Assembly: GCF_000203815.1 (NCBI RefSeq)
Contig: NW_004457737.1
Location: 806,001 to 870,000, forward strand
DNA length: 64,000 bases
Origin: Cavenderia fasciculata
Taxonomy: Eukaryota > Evosea > Eumycetozoa > Acytosteliales > Cavenderiaceae
Direction of reading: 5' to 3'
Shown: positions 11,701-24,133 of the stretch, piece by piece
How positions within the stretch are numbered: the first letter of the stretch is position 1
Layout: each line of letters opens with the position of its first letter
Position numbers and translations under genes: made by a program
Notes under the pieces: model-generated
The model's input: only the letters and a program-made list of their open reading frames with translations
Databases searched by the model: none
What the model was told of the DNA's origin: nothing

Positions 11701-14700
11701 TTGTTTTGTTATCAATTGATTTTGTATTTGTCATCTAAATAATTAAAAATAAAGAAATTAATAAATCTTTCTTTTTTTTTGAATATTGTGCGATACATAC
11801 AGTACTGAGGAAAGACAATTTAAAACCATCAGCTTGATTACCAACATTATTTAAATAGTTACCAATTTTTAAGATCAAATAGAGAACTAGTCTAAACCCT
11901 TTACACTTTAATAACTCTTGACTTGTAAGTTCAACAAATTTGGTAGCAATGGTAATATCTTCAATCATCGTATCAAATTGTTGTTTAAATTGTAAACTAG
12001 ATATTCTTTCTCTAACCTTTGGAATTGATTTGGTTACCTAAATTAAAATATAATAATAATAATAAAAGATTAAATTAATTTATATTCATTACAAACTATT
12101 TATATTTATATATATATTAAACTTGTGATTTAAACTTCTTCCATACTTATATATATATGATATGATGATACATACATCTAATAGGAATTGATCTATATCT
12201 GCAAGAGTACTCTTTTCACCTTTATAATTTTTAAGTGATTCTTCTTCTTCGGCGGTTGCAATACATTTGGAAATGACCAATACCATTTCATTGGTTAATT
12301 TCTTTTCATCCATTGATGTCAATGCGTCGACCACCCATATCGTATTTAATTTGTATTTTGACAAGAGGATGCCAATATTGTTTGATCTTCTCATATCCAA
12401 GATTGATGTCTTTTTCTCTACCTCCTTTTCAACCTTGTCATCGTCTACTTTGCTTCCGAGAGGAACAGCCTTCTTGGCACAAAACAACTGTTCCAACAAT
12501 ACCTTGTCAAATTCAATTTTAGTGACCTTGTCTGAAAAGTCTGATTGCTCCTTATCGTCCCAAACGGTTTTGGGGATTTTGAGAAGTGGAATCTTTGGCC
12601 AAAACAATTGTTTCATTGGGACTGATGGAGCATCCCCTTTTCTCTTGGAAATGCCTCCTGCAGTAGCAGCACCTCCTGGTCCAGGTGGGGGTGGTGGTGG
12701 GGGTCCGCCACCAGGTGGAGGTGGGGGTGGCGGAGGTCCCCCGCCAGCAGCACCTTTAGCAGAGGGAGGTGGTGGGGGTGGAGGTGGTGGAGCTGGAGCG
12801 GGTGGTGCAGGCGGTCCTGCTACAGAGGTATCAAATGACTTTTCCTCTTCTTTTGGTTTATCTTCTGGAGCAGCGGGTGCAGGAGCAGGTGGATCTTTCT
12901 TTCCATCAGTCAAAACCTTTTGGGAAGTTGGACTTGTCTTGTTTGATGAACCACCCACCATACCAACCTTTAAATTCTCAATATTTTCTTGAAGAGCGTT
13001 GATTGCCGTGTTCATCTTGGCCGGATCGTTTACCAGAGACAAAGATTTTGAGAATTTAACCAACAAACTCAACATGGACGATCGATTGGGTGTTACCTGG
13101 TTTTGATTATTATCAAATTGTGGTTGTTGCGAAGCAGGTGAAGCCGATGACGGTGAAGGTGAAGCAGACAATGACTGCTGATCGGAAAATGATATTGTGA
13201 ATATATCTTGTAAAATCGATGTAAAAGTGGAATCTTGATTCTCTGCTTTTAATTGTTTATGTACTGCCATACACATTGAAACTGGATCACTAAAGTAAAA
13301 TATATATATATATATAAATATTTAAATAAATAAATTAAATTATTAATATTCTATTCACACTTTGTTATTTTTAAAAATATGATATGTATCATAGATAGAT
13401 AGTTACCCCAAGTTAATTGTTTTATACCAAGATGATGATTTTGAATGATTAGATGAGAGTGAATTATTATTGGGGTTGTTGATGTTTGGTTGAACTTCAA
13501 AATGAAGTGACAATAGATTTAATTGTTTTTCCAATTCTGGACACATGTCTTGGTGAAGTATATCGGGTAACTTTTGAAGCAACATGGTTTGTAATTCGGA
13601 TTTGAGTTTGGTCTTTAGTGGTGGGTTGCAGTTGGCACCTTCCAAGATAGCATTGAATAATGATAGACATTGTGTCTTGTACTCTACTGAATGATCAAAG
13701 ATGATGGTTTCCAACAGCCATTTGAATCGTTGACGGTCACGTTTCAATATTTGTATCTTTTCAATACCCTGCAACAAATACTTGTGCGCAGACTCTGAAT
13801 AATTACAAAACTTGGTACACAATGATATAATGGTCGATTTGAAAAGTGATGAATGTGAAGGATTGATTAAAATCAATAATAAATCTTTAAATGAATCATC
13901 TCCAAGAATTGATTTAATTGTACTCTAAAAAATTAAAAATAAATAATAAGTAAGTACTTTGAGTATATTATATTATATTATATAGTTGTTTCTATGTTGT
14001 TTCTGTCTGTACATACAATCATTGAATATTTAATTAATAAATGTAATATTTTAATACACTCTCGGTCAATTGATAAGTCGGAATCTGAAAACCTGATGCC
14101 TTTGTTGTTTAGTGAAACAATGTCGAGAAGTGCGTTGGCACCTCCCAACTGGATAAATTTGTCGAGCCAATCATTTTGGTTGATTACTACAGTACTTGTA
14201 CTGCTGGCACTGCTGGTGGCAGAAGATGTGGATCCTGTGGGAGATGCGGGAGCTGGTACAGGGGGAGGAGGAGACTGGATAGGGGTGACATGAGAACATA
14301 TTCGGCGAATGTCGTCGTTTAACATTTGCAGTGTTTTCAAAGACGGTTGCATTTTCACTAATTGGATATACTGTTCGGGCTTTTTTTGTTGGCTACCTCC
14401 AGAGGATTTACCAGTATTGTTGGTTGAACCTGCAGGTGGAAGAATCGATTGTTTAAATACAGGTGATGAGTTGGTACTAAGCATGGCATCGAGTAGATCG
14501 GGGTCATCTTCGTCATAGATATCCTCGCGGTCAGACAGCCCTAGATCCGGTTGTAGGTGGCTTCCAATCTCTGACCTTTGTTCGGCAGTCAGAGACGGCA
14601 GCAAATTATGAAATACAAATGATTTGACAGGCGACGACGCCGATATCAACGAGACGAGCTGGCCATCCTCCAATACAATTCTTTGTTTTCTTTCAATTCG

Positions 14701-15602
14701 TTTGTCTCCCAAATATACACCATTGGTACTATAATCAACGATATATGGGATTAATAATTCGATTGGTTGTTGTTGAAGTGTGTTATTTACATTATTATTA
14801 TTATTATTTGGTGGTTGATTAAATGGTTGTGGGGATGAGGTAGAGGAAGAAGTAGAAGATTCGGTTGATGTTTTTAAAGTAGATATCGAAGAAATAGAAG
14901 ACATGGGAGAAGATAGATTACTGGCGGTAGATGAAGCAGGTGAAGATGTGGCAGATATAGTAGAGGAAGATGCGGGGGAACTAATGGCAGATGGAGGATG
15001 TCCAAAATTAAATGTACGTTTTCTAAGGGTGATACTACAATGTTTACTAGATACCAACATTTCATTTAAGAATTTAATATCGATTTCCTCACCAGAACCA
15101 CGTCCAAAATTAGTTACCAGTTGATTTAATTCGATTTTTTCACCATGACATGGTGATTCCAAAATACCCCATGGAAATGATAATTTAATTGGTGGATGGT
15201 GTATTTTACTGTTGGTTGTTGAAATATTACTATTATTTAGAATGGTATTTAGATGATTTAATTTATCCTCTTTCTTTTCCCTTTCCCTTTCCTCTTTCTT
15301 TTCCCTTTCTCTTTCCTCTTTTCCCTTTCCTTTTCTTTTTTTTCTTTTTCCTTTGATACAACGCTCGATGGATCTCCACCTTGGCTAACTGTTCTACGAC
15401 TCCTTAATAATCCTCTTGGTGTATTTCCCTTGGATCCTCCATCCGAACTACCATTTAATCTTGCAATAATTCCAGATAATGATCCTGGTATCGAAGATGA
15501 TGATGATGAAGAAGAAGAACCTGTAGTTGTAGGTGTATTATTACTATTACTATTATTATTTAAATCATCTGATTTATTTGGTTCTTTTTCATCCGCTATC
15601 AT
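8741..15602 (-). CDS. Giant formin: FHA, GBD/FH3, FH1, FH2 and Asn-rich tail
   Basis: Five exons by my reading: 15602-14017, 13924-13407, 13289-12176, 12037-11801, 11734-8741, about 2150 residues. Formins nucleate and elongate unbranched actin filaments. Order: a Ser-rich and Lys/Glu-rich N-terminus; an FHA domain (NFGRGSGEEIDIKF, SSKHCSI, then DYSTNGVYLGDKRI) split by a Ser/Asn insert; GBD/FH3 armadillo part; polyproline FH1 (about 12811-12660); FH2 (KQLFWPKIPLLKI onwards, KIGNYLN, GFKLSFL, STDNKTTLL-like SIDNKTTLLHHIA); then about 800 residues rich in Asn, Ser and Thr. Four introns interrupt the FH3/FH2 part. The N-terminal 90 residues are one frame off from the FHA exon; the switch lies in a purine-rich Lys/Glu tract near 15317-15325. 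D. discoideum has about ten formins; I cannot say which one this is. Confidence 0.9.
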
Positions 15603-16829
15603 TTTTTAATATTATATATATAAAGTATTACTACTATTATTATTATTATTATTATTATTAATATTACTATGTTATTATTACTATGACTGGTTTTCCAAAA
15701 AGATTGTAACAATAAAATTATTATTATTTCTAAAAACAATTATTAATAATTTAATTTCCTACTACTCTTGTTTGCATTTCGAAACTGTAAACCTCTATGA
15801 CTATTTTCTATCTATCTGTCTGTCTGTCTGTCTGTCTGTCCTGAAAATATATTATATTATTTTTATGAGTGAGTTATATTTTTTTTTTTGTATTTTGATT
15901 TAATTATTAGATGGATGAGATGGATGGACTGAATGGAACGAATGGATTAATCCTATCTATTATTATTAATATTTTTATCTGTCCAAATCTTTCTAGTTTT
16001 AGCTATAGATATTCTCTTTCTCTTTCTCTCTCTCTCTTATTGGGATAATAAAATTAATAATTAATTCTTGGTTACGCGTGGAAAAAATAATAAACAAGAT
16101 AATAATAATGATGCGTGGTGGTTAGGTGAGTGTTGTTGTAGTTGTTGTTGTTCAATAATTATTATTATTATTCTAACGATGATAATTTCCAACTTTCGTA
16201 TTTTTCCTGTCTATCTCTATTGTTTGATACACTTTGCCTAATAATCAATTTTCCCCTCCTCTTCCTCAACATAAGCAACACTTGCAATAATTATTTCCAT
16301 ATCTGTGTGTCAGACAGACAGACAGACCGACTGACCAACCAACCACATTATTGTATCGTATCTTCAAGAGTATACCAGCAGGTGATGGTCGTAAATTCAT
16401 TCTACGACACCACAGTGTTTTACACCCTCCCCCTCCCCACCAACCACACCCACCACCACCACATCACTAATCCTTTGTTTTTTTGGTTGAGTTGATGTTC
16501 GGTTTCATCCATCCATAGATATTAATAATAAGTGGAATAATTCCATTGTTTGTTTGTTGGTTGGTTGTTGTATTAAATAAATATATTAATCTTTATAATA
16601 TTGACATAATATTAAATGAATGTGAGGTATATATATCCATCTATTGTTAGTAAAGGGGGGGAGGTGGTGGTGGGTTGATGGTGGAGGAATATGTTGTATA
16701 TCTGTTATCGTATATATTATAATATAAGATACAGTAGCCGTCGCTAACAATCACCAATCATTTCCAGTTTTCCAAATTATATAATTTTGTATGTACATGT
16801 GTAGGTAGGGGGGTAAGGGTGTTGATCGG
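15603..16829. other. Intergenic region with microsatellites and C/A-rich boxes
   Basis: A 1.2-kb stretch upstream of the formin gene and downstream of the RNF141-like gene. Seen: ATT repeats near the formin start, a (tgtc)n microsatellite at 15815-15841, a cagacaga run near 16314-16330, and a C/A-rich block at 16420-16466 (ccctccccctccccacc, then cacccaccaccacc). Open frames here are low-complexity and have no start context or domain. The C/A-rich block resembles the G-boxes bound by the GBF factor in dictyostelid developmental promoters; that link is inference. Confidence 0.5.
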
Positions 16830-17649
16830 TTATTTCTTTAAAACCATAGTTTTAAAAAAGTGTAATAGCTCTTCTTCTTTGGGTGCATCAATTAATTCAA
16901 AATCCAAATCATCACTAAAGGGACTTATACATATGGGACATGATTTTTGTTTGGTTCTCCTATATATATATAATAAAGACAATGTTAGTCCACTTTTGAA
17001 TTAACTTGAACTTGATTTGATATGATACAATACCATTGATTAATACATTGATTACAAAACTTGTGCATACAAGGAGCAACACAAGTTGCTTCATTCTCTA
17101 GACATACAGGACATTCGTGATCATATTCATCTTCGTCATAGTCTATATCACCTCCTTTTGTTTTAGTTTCAAATACTGTTGGTTGTCCACTATTACTCGT
17201 CTCTAAAAACTCTACAACTTGTCCTCTGAAATGATAGTATTGATTATACTTTAATACACTCAATGGTGTTGTATCTGTATTCTTGCCACTATTACCAGTA
17301 CTACTCGTACTCGTACTACTATTACTACTACTACTATTTATAAACATGACTTGTATCTTTACAAACAACTTCCATAGTTGTACATCTTTTAAAAGGTCTA
17401 CTCCACCCGATGTAGAATCTAACTTTAATTGTATGATATATCCCGATTTATCTTTAATTGTCTTTAATCTAGATCAATAAATATAAATACAATAATTAAT
17501 ACCCTCTATTCTTTATTCTCTATTTTGACATGTGTCTTGTCTATATCTGTCTCTTTCGTTTTCTCTCTTTTCTCTTACAATTCATTTGAATGTTGAATAT
17601 CACTTTGTAATTCATTTATATTCTTTGCTTTACTCTTATTCGCCCCCAT
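16830..17649 (-). CDS. RING finger protein, RNF141-like, predicted N-myristoylated
   Basis: Three exons: 17649-17579, 17468-17034, 16959-16830, 211 residues. Exon 1 gives MGANKSKAK, a textbook N-myristoylation start (Gly2, Ser6, basic 7-9). The middle has LWKLFVKIQVMFINSSSS, which lines up with FWKVVVRVVCTKINKSSG of vertebrate RNF141. The RING is split by intron 2: CPVCLENEATCVAPCMHKFCNQCINQW in the second exon and CPIC in the third; only the donor inside the Trp codon keeps the frame. After the RING, DFELIDAPKEEEL matches the RNF141 tail. The protein is therefore probably a membrane-tethered E3 ubiquitin ligase; substrates are unknown. Gene name withheld since no dictyostelid symbol is known to me. 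Confidence 0.85.
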
Positions 17650-17922
17650 CTTTTACTATTAATACTACTACTACTGTTATCTATTACTATATTAGTATAA
17701 CTATAATTAGATAATTATATATTAAGAAAGACGAAAAGGAAATGAGTGTTTGATTTTCAAAAGAGTAGTTTTTTTAAAAAATATTAATTTATTTTTTTGT
17801 CAAGTTTGAAATGTTATAATATATATTATTATTATAATTTAATCTTTGTATTTATATTTGTATAGTTAGTGTTATTATTAATATTATTAATATTATTAAT
17901 ATTAATTTGGAATGTTTTTGAT

Positions 17923-20900
17923 TTAAATATTTAATTTTGATAAAGTATTTAATAAATGAACAACATCTAGTGGACTATCAATGAGGGATTTGGCATAGGT
18001 ATTTAATTGATCTTTTCCACCTTCGGCCAATACCTTGACGGTAAAACATTTCAATCCAACTCCTTTTAGTTTTTGTTCATTCTCGAGGATTCTTTGTTGC
18101 ATAATCTTGTCATTTTGACCATTCTCTTCTTGCTCAATGACGCCAGCACTAATTGATATGGATTGCAGTTGTTTAAACATATCTTCGTCGGTCTTGTCAT
18201 CACCACAGCAAAAGATAAATTCATTTGATTTGTCGGATGGTGGGAGTTTGGAGAGAATGGTTTTGATGATGCCACCCTTGTTGATACCCTTTGGTTTGAC
18301 TTCGATTGCTTTCTTTCCGAGGAGGACGTCGAGCGGGTACTTGTTGGCGACCGAGTGGAGCTGGGCCATGAGCTCGCTAGCTTGGTACTCGGAAAAGTCT
18401 GGGTCGGCGCCACGGTAGTGCCAGGTGAGGTTGATCTCCTTGTACTCAACAAAGGAGCCGGGTGTGCGGTCTTCGAAATCCTGCATGATGGCAGTGACCG
18501 TGTCCTTCCACGAGAGGTCGAGGTTGGCGTTTTCATCCCACTTTTGGTTGACACCCGGTGGTCTAAAGAGACCGCCGTGCTCGCACGACAGCCCGATTGG
18601 CAGATGACCGAGCCATCCCTCCAACGAAGATCGGTCACGTCCGCTGATGACATACACCTGGTTGCGCGGATCCTTGGTGAGACGCTCGAGCGTGTCGAGC
18701 AGCTCTTTGGTGGGTGCAGCCATTTTGGGGTGTTTGACAAGGGGTGTGAGCGTGCCGTCATAGTCGAGGAAAAAGTGGCGCATGTTGGCTGCCACATAAC
18801 ACTTTTTGATCATATCTGGGTTGATCTGTGGTACCATCGTTGTGGTCGGGTCGTCCTTGACCGTCTCGTATAGATCACATAGATAACGTTTGGCCCAAAA
18901 GTGGGATGTGTTGGCCATCACATAGTTGTAGTTGATCGAGTGCTTAAGCCTTCTCTCTTCCATTGGCATGTTGAGTGCCTCAATCACCGACATTGTAATC
19001 TCCTTTTCAGAAAATGGATTGACAATGATAGCTCCACCCAGACATCTAGCAGCACCCGTAAACTCGGACAATACCAACACGCCAAAACTATCCTTTTGAC
19101 ACACCACATACTCGTGTGATGTCAAATTCATTCCATCACGAAGTGGTGTAATCAATGCCATATCTGCCAATCTATACAATGCCGTCAACTCCTCAATCCC
19201 TACCTTTCTATTGATATATTCTATTGGATTATAATTTAATGTTCCATATTTACCATTTATTCTACCAACCATTCTAATAAATAAAAATTAAAATTAAAAG
19301 TTAATTAAATATATTTGAATACAAATTCAATTCTATTATATTCTATCTTACTCGTTTACAGATTTATGGAAAGTTTTTTGTTCAGATGATTCACTATATT
19401 GTTCCATGACTGGTTCATAGATTTGAATGAGTACCAACTTTTCTCTCCATTCTGGATAGTTTTCTAGTAGATTCTCGAGTACTTGAAGCTTTCTTGGGAC
19501 ACCTTCGATAGAATCCAATTTGTCACGAGCAAAAATAACCTTTTTGTCTTTGAATATCTCTCTCAACTTTTGAATACGTTCGAGGACACTTGGTGTCTCG
19601 AGGTAGCTTGCATAGTCTGAGAAATCAACGCCGATAGGATACACTTGTAACTTTACAAAATGTGGTGATACATTCTCACCAATCACCTCTATACCTTTTG
19701 GATCGACTTGTAAATCCAATAATCTTGCACATGAACTTTTAAAATGTCTCAAATATTCAAATGATTGAAATCCAATTAAATTTGATCCTAATATACCTTG
19801 TAATAATTCAGTTCTCTAAAAAATATAAATATAAATAATTAATATTAAAATTAAGATATATATTTCAATTATTTTCTATATTTCTTTACATTTGGTAAAA
19901 TTCTAAATAATTCATAACTTGGAAATGGAGCATGAAAGAAGAAACCAATTGAAACTTTGTTACCGAGTGCCTTTTTAACCATTGCTGGTAACAACATTAA
20001 ATGATAATCGTGTACCCAAATGACATCACCTGGACGATACAACTCTACAATCTTGTCACAAAACAATTGGTTTACTTGTACGTAGGAATCCCACCATTGT
20101 GTCTCTAAACGAACAAAATTCAATTGGTAATGAATCAATGGCCACAGTCCAATCTTGCAATACCCCTTGTAATAATTGTCAACATTGGTCTCATCCAAAA
20201 AGATTGGGAACAAGTTGGATCCTGCCTTTTTAATTTCACTTTCAACCTGATCTACATTATCTTCTGTCACTTCACAATGTGGCCATCCAATCCATAAATA
20301 ATCTTTAATCTCTAAAATGAAAAAAAAATATAAATGTATTAATATAAATAAATAAATAAATAAATAAATACTTTTCCAAATTATTTACCATTATCAACTA
20401 AACTTTCCAAAGCAGATTCAATGGGAGAAGTTTCATGTGTTACTTTAACTTGATAATTTGGAAATTGATCATTTGGAGGAGAGTTTGGAAGTGAAAATGA
20501 AGTTGGAACGGTACCATCACCTCCTCCTCCTCCTCCTTGAGGAGTATTATTGCCACGAACTATACCACCACTTCCACGAAAACAACCACTGTTTCTAAGA
20601 GGATTGAATGCACCGTAGCCACTTGATCTAATGGTATCTCTCTTTTCACCTGGTATGCCTCCTGGTGAATCACCAAGATGACTGGTACTGACCAACACTG
20701 GTAAAGCATTGGATGCAACCAATATACGTTTGAATATTCTCTCGCCCTTGTCATTGACCAAATTAGTTTTCTTTGCATTGGACAATAAATAATCTGATGA
20801 ATAATTATGTGTATCTCCATTGACAATTCCAGTACAACTATTACTACGACTATGTCCATATCCTGTACTATTACTACTATTATTACTACTACTACTATTC

Positions 20901-20932
20901 ATTGTTGTTGTTGTTGTATTATTATTCATCAT
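17923..20932 (-). CDS. Trehalose-6-phosphate synthase/phosphatase
   Basis: Four exons: 20932-20389, 20311-19890, 19815-19352, 19273-17923; phases join into 926 residues. The first 180 residues are low-complexity (Asn/Ser, then Gly). Then comes a GT20 synthase domain (DYLWIGWPHCE, PGDVIWVHDYHLMLLP, NLIGFQSFEY, MVGRINGKYG, PLRDGMNLTSHEY), which makes trehalose-6-phosphate from UDP-glucose and glucose-6-phosphate. A HAD phosphatase domain follows with FFLDYDGTLTPL at about residue 647, VISGRDR and FCCGDDKTDEDMF. Both HAD aspartates are present, so the phosphatase may be active. Trehalose accumulates in dictyostelid spores. D. discoideum has two such genes, tpsA and tpsB; I cannot choose. Confidence 0.95.
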
Positions 20933-22370
20933 TCTTTAAAATTAAATAAAAAAAATAACTAAATAACGTTATTTATAATGTTATTTGTATAAATGATATA
21001 TTTATATATATATGTATGTATGATTATTATTATTATATTTAATTAATGTAATGTTATGAATGAATGTTTGAATGAAATAAAATATATATTTATAATAGAT
21101 TTTTAATATTATATTATATTAATATATTTATAAATATTGGTGGAGGTGATTCGATGATTTGATGATTTTTTTTATAAATAAATGTATACTATAGTATTAT
21201 ATTATATTTTGTTTGAAAAATAAAACAAATACACCTACCCTACCTGCTCGTACTATTGCAGTAATCTACCACCAACTTTAATTAAATTAATGATTTTCAT
21301 ATTATCATTATTATCAGTATGCTTTGATGCGACATCGACATCAACAACACACACCCCCACCTCGTTGCATCCCCTGCTTTTATCATTATTGCACAAATGC
21401 GGATGAAGGTTGCTTTTCTACTTTTTTTTTTTTATTACTATAATCATCGAACATCAAACCTAATGATTTAAATTCTTGATATCATCTGCTCAACAAATAA
21501 ATACTAACTACTTTTGTTTTTTATCCAAGACACTATAACTAAACTAAGATGCATTTTATGATCACATTAAATCTAATAAAATAAAATGAAGTTCATATAT
21601 CTATTGATTTAAAAAAATTAGAAGCTAGCTATATGATCAAGTACTAATACACGAGGTGGAGATAAGATACTGACTCAAGATCTTCGCGGTTGATTATTAA
21701 TAATGCCGGGCAAACAATTTTGGCTCACTCTCACTTTTTTAAAAATATTTTTTTTGAGTGTATTTTTTTTTCACTCTTTTCGCAGCTTGACTTTGTATTG
21801 AAAATTCGACATTTTTTTTTATTTAAAGTCACGACAGTACAGGTAGGCAAGCACATACATCTTTTTTTATCACAATTTTACATACAACACAGTTAGCAAT
21901 GAGCGAGAGAGCAGAGAGAAGAGGAGTAGAGGAAAGCGAGTTAAAATGGAGAGAGAGAGATAATTCTAAAGTGACAGACAGTCTATATCTATCTCTTTTT
22001 TTTCGAGGAGGACAGAAATAGATAGATTTTTCTCCATTTGCACATTTACACCCATAATACTCATTCTTTTTTGTTTCTCATTGAGAAACTCACACACTCA
22101 CACACTGGGTACCACACACAACAGAACAACTACTCGATCTTTGTAATATATTATATTTTTTTTGTTTTCTTTTTTTTTATTACTACTTTTGTAAACACAA
22201 ATTATATTATATTTATATAAAGATAATTATAGTTTAGTTTATATTAGTTGCAACCAACCATACACCAGCCCAATCAAATCATCTTCATCTTCAAGATAAT
22301 ATTATATTTTATTTAAATACTCACACTCTTTTAAAACTTACTTTTACATAAATACTTTAAAGTTATTAAA
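20933..22370. other. Divergent promoter region between TPS and eIF5A
   Basis: A 1.44-kb AT-rich region holding both promoters. Notable inside it: a C/A-rich G-box-like block at about 21340-21366 (acaacacacacccccacc), a GAGA-rich tract near 21902-21960, and an acccataa element at 22050-22057 resembling the dictyostelid ncRNA promoter motif. The stretch just before the eIF5A ATG is T-rich then A/C-rich, typical of strongly expressed dictyostelid genes. Open frames here are low-complexity and unsupported. Confidence 0.5.
21340..21366. promoter_or_regulatory. G-box-like C/A-rich block upstream of TPS
   Basis: A run of CA and C5 (acaacacacacccccacc) about 400 bases upstream of the trehalose synthase start codon. 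C/A-rich boxes bound by GBF drive aggregation-stage and later genes in D. discoideum, and trehalose synthesis is developmental. Only the composition is seen; the function is inferred. Confidence 0.3.
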
Positions 22371-22862
22371 ATGAGCGACACCGAAAACGACGATATCCCA
22401 CAAGAAGATTACACCAACGCTGGTTCTGGTGCTTCATTGACTTACCCAGTTCAATGCTCTTCATTGAGAAAGAACGGTCACGTCGTCATTAACAACAGAC
22501 CATGCAAGGTTGTTGAAATGTCTACCTCCAAGACTGGTAAGCACGGTCACGCCAAGGTCAACATCACCGGTATCGATATCTTCTCTGGAAAGAAGTACGA
22601 AGAAATTTGTCCATCCACCCACAACATTGATGTTCCAAACGTCTCACGTAACGAATACTCTGTCATCTACATCACCGACGATAGCTACCTCTCACTCCTC
22701 AAGGAAGACGGTACCACCAAGGACGATCTCAAGGTCCCAGAAGGTGAAATCGGTGAAAACATCACCGCCGCCATCGATGCCGGTAAGGACGTCCTCGTCA
22801 CCGTCATCTCTGCCCTCGGTGAAGAAGGTGTTGTCTCATACAAGGAAAAGAGTGAAAAATAA
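22371..22862 (+). CDS. eif5a: Translation factor eIF5A
   Basis: A single-exon gene of 163 residues, the normal family length. eIF5A helps ribosomes through stall-prone peptide bonds and in termination. The hypusine loop is perfect, STSKTGKHGHAK, with the modified lysine at about residue 57, followed by KVNITGIDIFSGKKYEEICPSTHN, close to human and yeast. The C-terminal OB-fold is complete. Its codons are far richer in C-ending forms than neighbouring genes (for example ACC, GTC, AAG), the mark of a highly expressed gene. It has no intron, unlike most neighbours. It is convergent with the OCD-family gene, 96 bases apart. Confidence 0.98.
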   Translation: MSDTENDDIPQEDYTNAGSGASLTYPVQCSSLRKNGHVVINNRPCKVVEMSTSKTGKHGHAKVNITGIDIFSGKKYEEICPSTHNIDVPNVSRNEYSVIYITDDSYLSLLKEDGTTKDDLKVPEGEIGENITAAIDAGKDVLVTVISALGEEGVVSYKEKSEK

Positions 22863-22958
22863 ACACTTCTTTGTCAACAATAAATCATCATACCATTTTA
22901 TAAACACAATTAACACACATAAACAATATGTACTATAGTTTTTGTTTTTCATAACCTT

Positions 22959-23966
22959 TTAATTAAAATCATTTATTAATAAACCTTTGTTTAATTGAGT
23001 TGCTTTAGTTGTAAACCAATGAGCTGTTGCAATGTCCATGATAGCAGTACCTGCTGATTTGTAGAGGGTAATGTCTGATGGTGATGTACGAGCTTTGATC
23101 TTGCCTGTGAGTACGTCTCCCAGAGGTCCGAGGATATGTGATTCTTTGATGACACCTTGTTCAAGCGGAGCAGCCAGGTCACCACTGACAATACATGAAC
23201 TCAACTCGTCGACGATGACGCGACTGTTGACAACGGCGTCATTGTCGACTTCTCGGTCTTTGGGAGAGGCCGTACCAACACATATAATGTGGGTACCGGG
23301 CTTGACAACCTTTCCATTGAATAGTGGTGTGGATGAACTGGTTGCAGTCACAATAATATCAGCCTTGGCTGCCAATTCATCACCCTTGCCTTCAACCAAT
23401 CGGATCTTTTCAGTTGACACATGATATGTAGTTTTTAAACGTTCCAAAAGGTTGTTTCCACTTTCCATTCTACGACACCCAATGATCACCTCTTCAAGGT
23501 TGGGAAATTCCGTCATCAATGCGAGTATGTGTGATTCTGCTTGAAGACCAGACCCAAAGACCACCATGATCTTTGCATCCTTTTTAGCCATGATCCTTGC
23601 CGATACAGCAGACCCTGCAGCCGTTCTAAACCCAGTAATGTAGGTACCAGCCAACAAAGCCTTGGGCATGCCAGTGTGCGTATCGGCCAAATAGATCGAT
23701 GCGGGTACCACGGGAAGATTCTTCTTTGCATTGTCGGGATACACCGACACTACCTTGCAACCCAATCCCACACCCTCTACAAACGATGGTTTGAAGTAGG
23801 TGCCTCCCGTGATCTTATCGGCTCCCTGGGCCTCTAGATTGATCAGAATTCTATGTGGTGTAATAGTTTGATTGTTTGATTGTCTTTCAAATACATCATA
23901 CACTACATCTATGATCTCTTTCCAATCACATAATTCTAATATATCTTTTTCTTTTAATATTAACAT
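22959..23966 (-). CDS. Ornithine cyclodeaminase / mu-crystallin family dehydrogenase
   Basis: A single exon of 335 residues, full family length. The family uses NAD(P) and includes bacterial ornithine cyclodeaminase, alanine dehydrogenase of archaea, and the mammalian ketimine reductase mu-crystallin. Seen: GGTYFKPSF near the N-terminus, ITGFRTAAGSAVSARIMAKK, the nucleotide loop VVFGSGLQAESHI, ADIIVTATSSSTPLF, HIICVGTASPKDREVD, GPLGDVLTGK and the closing TLYKSAGTAIMDIATA. These conserved blocks are intact, so it should be an active enzyme. The substrate cannot be told from sequence; ketimine reduction (as in eukaryotic mu-crystallin) is as likely as proline formation from ornithine. Confidence 0.9.
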   Translation of the reverse strand: MLILKEKDILELCDWKEIIDVVYDVFERQSNNQTITPHRILINLEAQGADKITGGTYFKPSFVEGVGLGCKVVSVYPDNAKKNLPVVPASIYLADTHTGMPKALLAGTYITGFRTAAGSAVSARIMAKKDAKIMVVFGSGLQAESHILALMTEFPNLEEVIIGCRRMESGNNLLERLKTTYHVSTEKIRLVEGKGDELAAKADIIVTATSSSTPLFNGKVVKPGTHIICVGTASPKDREVDNDAVVNSRVIVDELSSCIVSGDLAAPLEQGVIKESHILGPLGDVLTGKIKARTSPSDITLYKSAGTAIMDIATAHWFTTKATQLNKGLLINDFN

Positions 23967-24133
23967 TATTTGTTCAAAAGTAATTTAAAAGAAACACAAT
24001 CATCATTGCATTCTTAAAAACTTTTAATGTGCGATCCTTCTGCAAAAAGAGATATTAAAAATTTAATTTACAATTGGTTCGAGAGAGTTGTTTGGTCAAT
24101 TTACACAAAGATAATAATCGGATTTGATTTGAT

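Noticed and set aside
16142-16495. 117-codon plus-strand frame with Tyr, His and Pro runs
   Set aside because: Low-complexity microsatellite translation, no domain and no splice context.
18066-18873. Open frames overlapping the trehalose synthase gene on both strands
   Set aside because: Same cause: shadows of a codon-biased, conserved gene.
22050-22057. acccataa, resembling the upstream element of dictyostelid small RNA genes
   Set aside because: No class I RNA-like stem or snRNA sequence at the expected 60-70 bases downstream, and the site is inside the eIF5A promoter.
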